Source of the DNA: a virus
Strand: one strand, 5' to 3'
IMG/VR virus record: IMGVR_UViG_3300048017_000072
Location: 1-41,106 of that record
DNA: 41,106 nt
Position 1 is the first letter of the stretch. The number at the start of each line of letters is the position of its first letter. The notes beneath the pieces were generated by a model that saw only the letters and a list, made by a program, of their open reading frames with translations, ran no database searches and was not told the DNA's origin. This document shows positions 30,340 through 36,963 of this stretch, piece by piece. The translations under genes were made by a program, and so were the position numbers.

Positions 30340-30510
30340 ATGCAAAGCAATGAAAAGCATGTCGAACCAAAGTACAAGGTCACATTACCCACCATCCCCT
30401 GTGACGATCCACGTTTTGTGTGGACTCGTGGTGCAGACGTACAAGCCACCTGGAAGCGTTTTGGCTGGGTTTCTCCTAGCGATTTGAAGGAGAAGACAAA
30501 TGAAGCTTAA
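30340..30510 (+). CDS. First gene of the recombination block, function unknown
   Basis: I start at ATG 30340 (MQSNEKHVEPKYKVTLPTIP), preceded by AAAGGA. 56 residues. A later phrase, RFVWTRGADVQATWKRFGWVSP, is aromatic and basic. Its end overlaps the next gene by 11 bases. Function unknown. Confidence 0.7.
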   Translation: MQSNEKHVEPKYKVTLPTIPCDDPRFVWTRGADVQATWKRFGWVSPSDLKEKTNEA

Positions 30511-30709
30511 GAACTTCCGTGAAGAGATTCGTTCTGAACTCATGAGTAGCCCTACTCAATACTGCTGCTACTGCACAGAACCAAAACGTGGCAAGTATTC
30601 GTGTTGCAGTGAGAACCACTTCGTTACTTTTGGCGATCTGTATGAAGAAGATCAAAACGCCATCATTCAAGATGAAGTTGACCAATACGAAGATTGGAGC
30701 AAGAAATGA
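30500..30709 (+). CDS. Small Cys-rich early protein
   Basis: 69 residues starting MKLKNFREEIRSELMSSPTQ. YCCYCTEPKRGKYSCCSENH provides CxxC and CC..H, a likely zinc site at about 21-40, followed by HFVTFGDLYEEDQ. I recall this layout from other phages. Function unknown. Good GGAG site before the start. Confidence 0.7.
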   Translation: MKLKNFREEIRSELMSSPTQYCCYCTEPKRGKYSCCSENHFVTFGDLYEEDQNAIIQDEVDQYEDWSKK

Positions 30710-30873
30710 AATGCATTGATTTGGAAGGTGATTTGAATTTGTATGTAGATGAGTTTGAGAACGGTTCTTGGATCAATCTGTCAGGTCAAAACTATCACAT
30801 TGCTACACCACTCACCAAAGAGCAAACACTTGAATTGATTGATGTACTGCAAAAAATACTGGAATTAGCATGA
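30706..30873 (+). CDS. 55-residue protein upstream of the annealing protein
   Basis: ATGA overlaps at both ends (30706 and 30870) support translation. The product begins MKCIDLEGDLNLYVDEFENG, has a beta half and then the helix LTKEQTLELIDVLQKILELA. Function unknown. Confidence 0.65.
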   Translation: MKCIDLEGDLNLYVDEFENGSWINLSGQNYHIATPLTKEQTLELIDVLQKILELA

Positions 30874-31523
30874 GCATTGAAAAACTACTCCAACTCAACG
30901 TCAATGAGCACGTTGAAAAGAAAAACAATCTGTCTTATCTGTCATGGGCATGGGCTTGGGCAGAAGCACTTAAGGCTGATTCAGCAGCAACATTCAAAGT
31001 GGAAACCTTTGAAGAGCATGGACAGAATGGATCAAAGCGTACAGTGCCTTACATGAGCATTAACGGCTCTGCAATGGTCTGTGTAACTGTCACCATGTTT
31101 GGCAAGCCTATGACCTGCCATCTGCCTGTGATGGACTACAAGAACAAGGCTATCCAAGAACCTGATGCCTTTGCAGTCAATACAGCCATCATGCGCTGCA
31201 TGACCAAGGCTCTCAGCTTGCATGGCTTGGGCCTGTATATCTATGCTGGTGAAGACTTGCCTGAAGAGGGTGATGTGCCTCGTAAAGGCTCGGGTCCAGT
31301 AGTAACGCCTCGAGGTGGTATTGGTGAAGACTTACCCGAGGGTGATAAAGAATTTCTGCGTGAGTTAGCTGAAAGTGTTGAAAGCCTGGTCAAAGCAGGG
31401 CAAGCACATGATGCACTTGCAATGATCGACGAGCAAGGATTGGAAGCAGACCAAAAGGTCTATCTTTCAAACTTCCTGCAAGCAAGCACCCGTAGTGCAT
31501 TAAAGAAAGCAAAAGGTAATTAA
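30870..31523 (+). CDS. Single-strand annealing protein, DUF1071 (Rad52-like Sak family)
   Basis: 217 residues. The domain (about 1-130) shows the DUF1071 phrases NNLSYLSWAWAWAEALK, VPYMSINGSAMVCVTVTMFG, MTCHLPVMDYKNKAI and NTAIMRCMTKALSLHGLGLY. Such proteins anneal complementary single strands in phage recombination, usually with an exonuclease or ssDNA-binding partner. No exonuclease gene is recognised here. The C-terminal part after a Gly/Pro linker (about 130-165) is helical and may bind a partner. The next gene probably encodes that partner. It is the central gene of the rightward recombination block. Confidence 0.88.
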   Translation: MSIEKLLQLNVNEHVEKKNNLSYLSWAWAWAEALKADSAATFKVETFEEHGQNGSKRTVPYMSINGSAMVCVTVTMFGKPMTCHLPVMDYKNKAIQEPDAFAVNTAIMRCMTKALSLHGLGLYIYAGEDLPEEGDVPRKGSGPVVTPRGGIGEDLPEGDKEFLRELAESVESLVKAGQAHDALAMIDEQGLEADQKVYLSNFLQASTRSALKKAKGN

Positions 31524-31823
31524 ATGGAATACGACAACACAAATCGCGGCTCACTTTTCAAGAACGAAAAGAAAGAGGAAGAGAAACACCCAGACATGAA
31601 TGGTTCACTCAACGTCAATGGCGTTGAATTCTGGATCAGTGGATGGAGAAAAACCAGCAAAGCAGGTACAGGCTTCATCAGTCTGTCTATCCGTCCTAAG
31701 CAAGAACAGACTCGTCAGGTTAGCCAGCCTACGAACAAAAACCCAAGCCGTAACAAAGAATGGGTTGAAGAATATGATCGCACCCCTACGAAGGGCAAAA
31801 TAAACGATCCATTGGATTTCTGA
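31524..31823 (+). CDS. Small partner of the annealing protein, possible ssDNA-binding fold
   Basis: 99 residues starting MEYDNTNRGSLFKNEKKEEE. The pattern YDNTNRGSLFKN...K..KHPD..G..NV.G.E.WISGW is common in phages and lies next to annealing proteins. The short beta-rich core (NGSLNVNGVEFWISGWRKTS) followed by a disordered acidic end (NDPLDF) resembles single-strand binding proteins in layout. That role is inference. It starts directly after the previous stop. Confidence 0.75.
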   Translation: MEYDNTNRGSLFKNEKKEEEKHPDMNGSLNVNGVEFWISGWRKTSKAGTGFISLSIRPKQEQTRQVSQPTNKNPSRNKEWVEEYDRTPTKGKINDPLDF

Positions 31824-31828
31824 TTAAC

Positions 31829-32022
31829 GGGGCTGAAAGCAGATTCTGGCTATTAGGGATTCCTGATAGAGCGCACCAGTGCAGCGAGTAAGCCCCACCT
31901 ATTACGGGGGGAAAGCGGATTTTGTGCCTTATCGGGAAAGCTGCCGGTGACCAACAGACATATCGTCTGACAAGTGCAGAGCCTCAAGTACCCCCACCTA
32001 TGGATGCAAGGTAGCGCCTTGC
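31829..32022 (+). ncRNA. Tandem structured RNA in a 351-base gene-free gap
   Basis: Two related units follow the 99-residue gene. Unit 1 (31829-31902): outer stem GGGGCT/AGCCCC (31829-31834 with 31891-31896), GAAAGC, stem GCA/TGC plus CTGG/CCAG (31846-31849 with 31876-31879) with a GATT bulge, and apical CTATTAGG/CCTGATAG with loop GATT (31850-31869), then ACCTAT. Unit 2 (31906-32001): outer GGGGG/CCCCC, GAAAGC, GATT bulge, TTGT/ACAA (31922-31925 with 31970-31973), apical CAGAC/GTCTG (31955-31969), then ACCTAT. The CTGG/CCAG to TTGT/ACAA change keeps pairing. A hairpin GCAAGG/CCTTGC follows at 32006-32022. I see no open frame with a ribosome site and no match to an RNA family I know. Confidence 0.6.
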
Positions 32023-32174
32023 TTAATGTTGGAAGCTGTAACAGCACCGAGATAAACAACGTAACCCAAAGACCAATTGACTCGCCATCATTCCCCTTAC
32101 AGGTTGCAACCTGGTAGAGGATATGTCTGGGGGCAGAATACATTGGTGAATCTCGACCATTTACAAGGAACTTT
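32023..32174 (+). other. Rest of the gene-free gap, leader of the MazG-like gene
   Basis: It contains GCTG-TAA-CAGC (32035-32045), the 14-base perfect palindrome CAGGTTGCAACCTG (32100-32113), a hairpin ATGTCTG-GGG-CAG...ACAT (about 32123-32143) and the AGGA ribosome site of the next gene. TTGACT at 32078 could be a -35, but no convincing -10 follows. It is probably part of the same structured transcript. Confidence 0.45.
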
Positions 32175-32483
32175 ATGAGTTACGCACAAGTTGAAATGAA
32201 AGTTGTTCAATGGGGTGAGGCTAGAGGAATTGTCCAGAATAGCACCCCTAAAGCACAAGCCAAGAAAACTCTTGAAGAAGTCATGGAGTTGTTTGAAGCG
32301 ATTCAAGCAAATGATCGTGAAGCCATGATCGACGCATACGGAGATATTCTTGTAACCCTTGTCATGGGTTGTGCATGTGCTGATTTGGACCTTGTGAGCT
32401 GTTTTGAACATGCCTATGAACAGATTAAAGATCGCAAAGGTACTTTGTTGCCTGACGGAACTTTTGTAAAGGAATCGAAATGA
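32175..32483 (+). CDS. MazG-like nucleotide pyrophosphohydrolase
   Basis: 102 residues starting MSYAQVEMKVVQWGEARGIV. The all-alpha NTP pyrophosphatase motif is visible as EEVMELFEAI (Glu34, Glu35, Glu38), followed by DAYGDILVTLVMGC (Asp53, Asp57). This metal-binding ExxE...ExxD arrangement hydrolyses NTPs or dNTPs to monophosphates. Phage MazG-like proteins are thought to tune nucleotide pools or alarmone signalling; the substrate here is unknown. AAGGA precedes the start. Coupled by ATGA to the next gene. Confidence 0.85.
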   Translation: MSYAQVEMKVVQWGEARGIVQNSTPKAQAKKTLEEVMELFEAIQANDREAMIDAYGDILVTLVMGCACADLDLVSCFEHAYEQIKDRKGTLLPDGTFVKESK

Positions 32484-32755
32484 ACATTACAGACGTTCTT
32501 GAAGAACGAGGTAAACGGTATGGCAAATTTGTTGATGTGGCAAAAGCCACAGATGCAATTCAAGAAGTTGTTTACGAACAAATGCAACTTCAAAAACTTA
32601 AATCACTTAATGCAGATCAATCAGTTGCTTTAGATATGATTTGCCACAAAATTGCAAGAATTGCTGTTGGTGATGCTGACTATGCCGACAATTGGATTGA
32701 TATTGCCGGATACGCTCAACTGGTTGCAGATCGTTTGCAGGGCATTGAGCGATAA
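32480..32755 (+). CDS. DUF6378 phage protein
   Basis: 91 residues starting MNITDVLEERGKRYGKFVDV. The pattern LEERG.RYG.F.D....T.AI...V, then Q..ALDMICHKIARI..GD..Y.DNW.DIAGYA.LV is that of DUF6378, a small helical protein found widely in phages. Its role is unknown, but it often neighbours nucleotide-metabolism genes. The ERGKRYG and DNWIDIAGY parts look like active-site or binding motifs. Confidence 0.85.
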   Translation: MNITDVLEERGKRYGKFVDVAKATDAIQEVVYEQMQLQKLKSLNADQSVALDMICHKIARIAVGDADYADNWIDIAGYAQLVADRLQGIER

Positions 32756-32772
32756 ATCTGTAAAGGAATGAT

Positions 32773-32868
32773 ATGAAAGTATTTGAATATGTATGGACTT
32801 GGTTAGCCTGTGTAGGCTTCTTGTTTACAGTCGTGTCTATCTCTTATGTAGGATTTGTTTTCAAATGA
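32773..32868 (+). CDS. 31-residue single-pass membrane peptide
   Basis: MKVFEYVWTWLACVGFLFTV starts one hydrophobic helix, and the peptide ends YVGFVFK. AAAGGA lies before ATG 32773, and its stop overlaps the next ATG as ATGA. Second such micro-gene in the early region (compare 21585-21668). Confidence 0.6.
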   Translation: MKVFEYVWTWLACVGFLFTVVSISYVGFVFK

Positions 32869-33092
32869 AATATTGGCCTGGAACTAACATCATCAAAAGC
32901 AACAACAACGCCTTTGATTGGAATACTGGTGAGTCAAGCATGGCAAAGATTGCTCGAGTTACTGAAGGCAGCAAGAAAGGCATTCAGCAGGTCATAGAGC
33001 AGCGTAAAAAGGAAGGCAATCCTATGTACGCTACCCCCACCAATGAATTTACCGTGTACAGCAAAGCAAAGGCTATACGGTTTACAAACTAA
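32865..33092 (+). CDS. Last gene of the recombination block
   Basis: I start at ATG 32865 (MKYWPGTNIIKSNNNAFDWN); the longer frame upstream lies inside the membrane peptide gene. 75 residues, basic, with EGSKKGIQQVIEQRKKEGNP and the end KAKAIRFTN. Function unknown. It meets the leftward endolysin gene tail to tail with a four-base overlap, and no terminator separates them. Confidence 0.65.
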   Translation: MKYWPGTNIIKSNNNAFDWNTGESSMAKIARVTEGSKKGIQQVIEQRKKEGNPMYATPTNEFTVYSKAKAIRFTN

Positions 33093-33688
33093 GAGGTCAG
33101 AATAGCCAAGGCTTCATTGGTGTGTTTGATACGGTCATCAAGGCCAATCGTTCCACCATTGATAGCCTTGGTTAGCTTTACCCAGTCACCAGCTTCTGCA
33201 AGCTCATTGCACTTATGCGTAGACCAAAACCAGCCAGCAGTTAAGGCCGCATACGTAGGCGTTCCCACAAGGTCAGGGTCAGCCCAGAAATCCATTCCAA
33301 GAGCCTTCCCAGCGTTGAAATAATTAGTAGAACCAGTAAGCTGAATACAGCCGCGACCACGAAAACGGTAACCATCGCCAGATGACTCATCGCGATTGCC
33401 CATTCGGTTAGCGTAAACCATGTTGGCAATCTTTTTCGGGTTTCCTGCGTATGCATTTGCAATCTCCTGAGTTGGGAATCGTTTAGGCCAAAGCTTCATC
33501 AAGGTAACAGCACGGTAGTTCAGATTCTCTTCAAGGATTCTGAAGTTACCGCATTCATGCCCACACTGACCAATGAAGGCAGCTTGTTGACGAGGTGAGT
33601 TAATGTTGAAACGGGCAAACGTGCTATTCAATGCATCTACCCATTGCACTCCTATTTTGAGTGCTTGTAATTGTTTATCGTTGACCAT
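33089..33688 (-). CDS. GH19-type endolysin
   Basis: 199 residues. The lysozyme/chitinase GH19 core shows GQCGHECGNF (Glu45 as the likely acid), LEENLNYRA (about 52-60), and the substrate-cleft phrase GYRFRGRGCIQLTGSTNYF (about 106-124). It would hydrolyse peptidoglycan between sugar units at lysis. No signal peptide or anchor helix is seen, so release should depend on a holin. It is the last gene of the late arm and overlaps the Rz-like gene by 14 bases. Confidence 0.92.
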   Translation of the reverse strand: MVNDKQLQALKIGVQWVDALNSTFARFNINSPRQQAAFIGQCGHECGNFRILEENLNYRAVTLMKLWPKRFPTQEIANAYAGNPKKIANMVYANRMGNRDESSGDGYRFRGRGCIQLTGSTNYFNAGKALGMDFWADPDLVGTPTYAALTAGWFWSTHKCNELAEAGDWVKLTKAINGGTIGLDDRIKHTNEALAILTS

Positions 33689-34169
33689 TCAGGCTCTCCC
33701 GTAGAGTCTCATATGCTGTGATACAGGCATTTAGTTGAGCAGTATTTCTATCACCCTGGGCAACTATTTCTGCGATTGCTGCGAGGGTTGCTCTGTCGGC
33801 ATCAGAAGTTTCGTAAGCCTGTCTGTCAGGTTCACTTCTCGTTTCGTTCCGATCTCCGGTGGGAGTGGTGGGACTTGTGGAGGCTTGTACGCAACTTGAG
33901 GTTGGGAGGCGCACCCTACCAGCACGAATAGCACGGTCAAGAGCAGACTGTTTTTCAGTAATTGCATTGTTAGCCTCCAACAACTTAGTTGACGTTTGGT
34001 TCATTTGCTCGTTCAGCTTCTGTTCAATAGCTCGAGCCTCATCATTTTTCTTAGCAATCTCTATTTGCATTTCTTTGTCACGCTCAACCCAGCCCTTGTG
34101 GTGACCATAGAAATAGAAAGTCAAAACTGAGACAATCACCCCTACGATTACCCAAGGGTTTGGAATCAT
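33675..34169 (-). CDS. Rz: Inner-membrane spanin (Rz-like)
   Basis: 164 residues. An N-terminal membrane helix (WVIVGVIVSVLTFYFYG, about 6-22) is followed by a long periplasmic coiled coil (about 30-85, rich in E, K, Q and A) and a helical end (TLAAIAEIVAQGDRNTAQL). This is the Rz topology. With the nested Rz1 it should fuse inner and outer membranes in the last step of lysis. It is followed by the endolysin gene, and the start overlaps the holin-like gene. Confidence 0.85.
   Translation of the reverse strand: MIPNPWVIVGVIVSVLTFYFYGHHKGWVERDKEMQIEIAKKNDEARAIEQKLNEQMNQTSTKLLEANNAITEKQSALDRAIRAGRVRLPTSSCVQASTSPTTPTGDRNETRSEPDRQAYETSDADRATLAAIAEIVAQGDRNTAQLNACITAYETLRESLNGQR
33764..33967 (-). 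CDS. Rz1: Outer-membrane spanin lipoprotein (Rz1-like), nested in Rz
   Basis: The 67-residue frame lies wholly within the Rz gene in another frame. It starts MQLLKNSLLLTVLFVLVGCA: a lipoprotein signal peptide with lipobox LVGC (Cys19). The mature part is short and proline-rich (PPQVPPLPPE), as in Rz1 proteins. Embedded Rz1 is the arrangement of lambda and many others. The mature protein would be about 49 residues, anchored in the outer membrane, facing Rz. Confidence 0.88.
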   Translation of the reverse strand: MQLLKNSLLLTVLFVLVGCASQPQVAYKPPQVPPLPPEIGTKREVNLTDRLTKLLMPTEQPSQQSQK

Positions 34170-34654
34170 GTCTCACTCCTTGCCGCCAATCTCTCCTGTG
34201 CGATCTCTTCACGTTCGGGGTGTAGATAGTCCTCGGGAGTCGTTGGTGGTGGACCAGGAGTCCAAGACTCGTCCAAAGCGGGATTTACCCATGTCGGCAA
34301 TTGACCAAGACCAGCGGATACTGGTGATGCACCGTAAGCACTTGATACTGGTTGGGGTGAACCTGAACCGGCACATGGTTGATATGTTTGTGTAGGAGGG
34401 CTTGTAAGGGCCTTGGTGACTCGTTTGGTCATGATCCCACCGATACCCCCTACGATCAGCAAAACGATGTCGTTCAACATCTTGGTGTAGGCTTGGTCGA
34501 TAGGAGCCATCGACTTGATGGGCTGAGTAACAAATGTTACCGAGTACAGCAACATGCCCACAATGAATACTAGGACCAGTGTGACCATAACGACCACAAA
34601 GCCCCAGATGCGTACTTCGATCTCGTCAGGGTTTAGTCTCGGGCTGTTGTCCAA
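34166..34654 (-). CDS. Two-helix membrane protein, holin candidate (TTG start)
   Basis: GGAG lies seven bases before TTG 34654 ((M)DNSPRLNPDEIEVRIWGF); no ATG start is available. 162 residues. Two membrane helices are seen: FVVVMVTLVLVFIVGMLLYSV (about 19-38) and MLNDIVLLIVGGIGGIM (about 60-76). A proline-rich soluble tail follows (TPGPPPTTPEDY). Position before Rz and endolysin and two helices fit a holin, but the long tail is unusual. The weak TTG start may limit synthesis, as expected for a lysis timer. Confidence 0.6.
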   Translation of the reverse strand: MDNSPRLNPDEIEVRIWGFVVVMVTLVLVFIVGMLLYSVTFVTQPIKSMAPIDQAYTKMLNDIVLLIVGGIGGIMTKRVTKALTSPPTQTYQPCAGSGSPQPVSSAYGASPVSAGLGQLPTWVNPALDESWTPGPPPTTPEDYLHPEREEIAQERLAARSET

Positions 34655-34823
34655 TTTGCTTCTCCAATACAGGTGCAACTAGATATTCAGGGCATTGTTG
34701 GGTGAACAGGCACTTAGGCTTCTGACAATCAGGCTTGTAGAAGTTCTCAGGGTTTTGACACGGATACCTATAAGTATCTTGGCAACCAGCTAATAGCAAT
34801 ACAGTTATCAGTAAGTATTTCAT
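34626..34823 (-). CDS. Cysteine-rich small lipoprotein
   Basis: 65 residues starting MKYLLITVLLLAGCQDTYRY. The lipobox LLAGC gives Cys14 as the acylation site. The mature chain has four further Cys (22, 33, 38, 44) in a segment PCQ, DCQKPKCLF, QQCPEYL, which could form two disulphides in the periplasm. I recall similar proteins from other phages, with no function known. The end overlaps the holin-like frame by 29 bases. It may help lysis or exclude superinfecting phage. Confidence 0.8.
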   Translation of the reverse strand: MKYLLITVLLLAGCQDTYRYPCQNPENFYKPDCQKPKCLFTQQCPEYLVAPVLEKQIGQQPETKP

Positions 34824-34981
34824 TTCAATCTACTCATTAGCATAGCCACGATAGGATCAGACAACTCATTAGGCAGCTTAGGCAACAGGTCTACAAGCCA
34901 ATACAAAAATAGCAAGTAGCACATGAGCTTGCACCAGTTCTCAACCCCTCTGATGATCTCATTGGTTATGAACGACCGCAT
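34820..34981 (-). CDS. 53-residue membrane protein, function unknown
   Basis: ATG 34981 lies inside the end of the 164-residue gene and the stop overlaps the lipoprotein start as ATGA. The product starts MRSFITNEIIRGVENWCKLM, has a hydrophobic helix (CYLLFLYWLVDLL, about 21-33) and ends AMLMSRLK. No ribosome site is clear, so translation may depend on coupling. Perhaps a second holin or antiholin. Confidence 0.5.
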   Translation of the reverse strand: MRSFITNEIIRGVENWCKLMCYLLFLYWLVDLLPKLPNELSDPIVAMLMSRLK

Positions 34982-35460
34982 ACATTTTGTTTGCAGTAGT
35001 CTACAAGTTCAAAAGCACCCCAAATAGCCAAACCTAAAATCATCAATGCAAAGCAGCAGTAGAAGATGATTTCAATTAGCTCATCCATCTCTGCTTTCTT
35101 TCGTGCCGCTTCTTCTCGTTCTTCACGAGCAGCAATCGCATCTGCTTTATCCATTTGCAAAGCACGAAGTTTGATGTTGTTCCAAACGTCAACTTTTCCT
35201 GCCTGCATAAACAGCATCTGGAGTTCGTTCTCAAAGTCTTTGGCTTGCTCCAATGCCATTTCAATTTGAATGGCTGATCCCATGTTGGAACCGCCTTTCT
35301 TTTTACTTTGAACCATTGCCTTTGTAGCGGCAGATTTGGCATCAAAGTATTTCCCGAGAACGGGACCCAAGCTGGCAACATCATCTACTGTTGCCGACAT
35401 TTTCTTTACGAGCTTAACCGCTGACTGAATCCCTGCAAGGGCGCTAATAGGATCAATCAT
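34966..35460 (-). CDS. Tail-anchored membrane protein of the lysis region
   Basis: 164 residues starting MIDPISALAGIQSAVKLVKK. A helical soluble part (QIEMALEQAKDFENELQMLF; coiled-coil EEREEAARKKAEMDE at about 113-127) is followed by one membrane helix near the C-terminus (IIFYCCFALMILGLAIWGAF, about 130-149) and VDYCKQNVCGRS. I recall such proteins from environmental phages, with no known function. The first part resembles small internal virion proteins, and the anchor suggests membrane work at entry or lysis. Confidence 0.65.
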   Translation of the reverse strand: MIDPISALAGIQSAVKLVKKMSATVDDVASLGPVLGKYFDAKSAATKAMVQSKKKGGSNMGSAIQIEMALEQAKDFENELQMLFMQAGKVDVWNNIKLRALQMDKADAIAAREEREEAARKKAEMDELIEIIFYCCFALMILGLAIWGAFELVDYCKQNVCGRS

Positions 35461-35596
35461 TTTTCACTCTCTTCCATTCGAGACAATAAACTCTACGCTC
35501 GAATACGTCCCCTTCCCACCTCCATCTAATGCATGTGTACTTTTCTTCCGCCTTAACCAAGAAGGTTGTCAGCAGCAATGCAATCAAAAGACGCAT
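35453..35596 (-). CDS. 47-residue exported peptide with signal sequence
   Basis: ATG 35596 follows directly after the stop of the preceding gene. The product reads MRLLIALLLTTFLVKAEEKY and then TCIRWRWEGDVF..., a clear signal peptide with likely cleavage after VKA. The mature part of about 30 residues is basic and Trp-rich with two Cys. It overlaps the next gene by eight bases. Function unknown; a periplasmic factor is likely. Confidence 0.6.
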   Translation of the reverse strand: MRLLIALLLTTFLVKAEEKYTCIRWRWEGDVFERRVYCLEWKRVKND

Positions 35597-35794
35597 TCAT
35601 TTTTTATGTTCAAGCCAAAAGTAAGCAGCGGCAGAACATACACCAACGATGTAAAACAATTTTTCAAGCACTGATTTACCAATGGCTTGGTAGGCTTGGT
35701 CTGTTAGCTTCTTAACAGCACGATCAGCAGCTTTTTCGGCAATCATGTCGATTTGCTCGTCACTGAGTTGAATCTCTTTCTTTAATTCAGACAT
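35597..35794 (-). CDS. Small tail-anchored membrane protein
   Basis: 65 residues starting MSELKKEIQLSDEQIDMIAE. A helical, charged N-terminal half (AEKAADRAVKKLTDQA) is followed by a membrane helix (LFYIVGVCSAAAYFWL, about 46-61) and HKK. Similar small proteins occur near phage lysis or ejection genes. A holin or antiholin is possible. It starts two bases after the preceding stop. Confidence 0.65.
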   Translation of the reverse strand: MSELKKEIQLSDEQIDMIAEKAADRAVKKLTDQAYQAIGKSVLEKLFYIVGVCSAAAYFWLEHKK

Positions 35795-35796
35795 GA

Positions 35797-36963
35797 TTAC
35801 CTCATTGCTGGAGAAACACCACCTGCTTTACGAATCTCGTTTTGCAGAATGAGTCTACGTTCTGGATCACGTTCGGTAGCAAGTTGTGAAGACAATTCAC
35901 GCACATAGTTAGGATTACCAGCGGTAACATAACCTTGTCCCAAACGACCAAGTTCTTCACCTTTGCCAGCAAAGATGTCGGGAGAGATGCCAATGTCTTT
36001 AATCGCACCAACGGCTTTAGCCATAGCTGCTTGAGCTTTTTCAGTATTGCCCAATCCAAGCAATGCAGCCATAGCAGCAAGACCACCTAAAGAGCCTGGA
36101 GTTGCACCACCTTTGATGTAGTTTGGCACATGCGTAGGTGTACCAGCATTAACAGATGGTTTTACACTTTTGACAGGACCAGTAATGTTTTCACCAGATG
36201 CCAAGTTGTAATTTTTTACAAACTCAGAATAAGGAACATTCTTTTTACCAACAGCTTCTTCCCAAAACTTAATTGCTTCTTCTGGACCTTTTAAGTTATA
36301 GAGCCAGTTAAAAGCACCTGGCCCCATTTCACCTGTGCGTTTTTTGTACGTAGGATGAAAGCCAGGAGGAGAAGCAGCTTCAGCCGCAAGCTTATCAGCA
36401 GCGATCTGTTCAGCAGTACGCCTTACTCGAGTTTTGACAGATTTGTCTTCAGGCGGTGGTGCTGGTTGAGCAGCTTGATCCACCATAGGGGCTAGGTCAG
36501 ATTGAATGGCCTTGGTGGGGCTTTGACCTGCTTGTACAGATTCTGTAACGGTAGGTGGTGCTACAGATTGCGCTACTTGAGTTGCAACTTCTTGAACAAC
36601 AGACTTTGCAGCATCATTAACAACACGGCCTTCAAGAGCCTTAGCCGCCATTTGTTGAGCTTCTGCAAGGGTTCTGCTTTGTCCTGTTGGTGGTGCAACA
36701 GGTTGATTCCCCATTGGAATATCACGAGTGCGATCAATAGGGGGGGTAGCGGATTTGTCTTTGTTTTGGTTGTACAGGTATGTACCTGCTGCTCCTAAAG
36801 CACCACCTAAAGCGGTAGCCAACGGCAAATGCCACCAATCACCACCGATGTCTTCTTTTTGCTGTTCAGCAGTGCCTAAAGCAAAACCAGATTCGCCTTT
36901 AGCAAACGGGTCTTTTTCATCTGTAACGATGTCACCGGAGTATTCAACAAATTTCTTAGCCAT
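35797..36963 (-). CDS. Candidate internal virion (ejection) protein
   Basis: 388 residues starting MAKKFVEYSGDIVTDEKDPF. A short hydrophobic Gly/Ala stretch (PLATALGGALGAAGTYLY, about 47-64) and a second (GSLGGLAAMAALLGLG, about 291-306) flank a disordered Ala/Pro/Gln-rich middle. Paired hydrophobic Gly/Ala segments are typical of podovirus ejection proteins that enter the cell envelope with the DNA. It follows the 559-residue gene and precedes the membrane-protein cluster. The role is inferred from composition and place. Confidence 0.55.
   Translation of the reverse strand: MAKKFVEYSGDIVTDEKDPFAKGESGFALGTAEQQKEDIGGDWWHLPLATALGGALGAAGTYLYNQNKDKSATPPIDRTRDIPMGNQPVAPPTGQSRTLAEAQQMAAKALEGRVVNDAAKSVVQEVATQVAQSVAPPTVTESVQAGQSPTKAIQSDLAPMVDQAAQPAPPPEDKSVKTRVRRTAEQIAADKLAAEAASPPGFHPTYKKRTGEMGPGAFNWLYNLKGPEEAIKFWEEAVGKKNVPYSEFVKNYNLASGENITGPVKSVKPSVNAGTPTHVPNYIKGGATPGSLGGLAAMAALLGLGNTEKAQAAMAKAVGAIKDIGISPDIFAGKGEELGRLGQGYVTAGNPNYVRELSSQLATERDPERRLILQNEIRKAGGVSPAMR

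Noticed and set aside
32095-32165. tRNA-like segment with GGTAGAGGA
   Set aside because: No 7-pair acceptor stem and no T-arm consensus are found; the D-arm-like phrase is isolated. I found no convincing tRNA gene in the window.
31824-32174. tmRNA or group I intron
   Set aside because: The opening GGGGCTGA resembles tmRNA, but there is no tag frame, no GGTTCAA arm and no CCA end. No intron core is seen and neither flanking gene is split.
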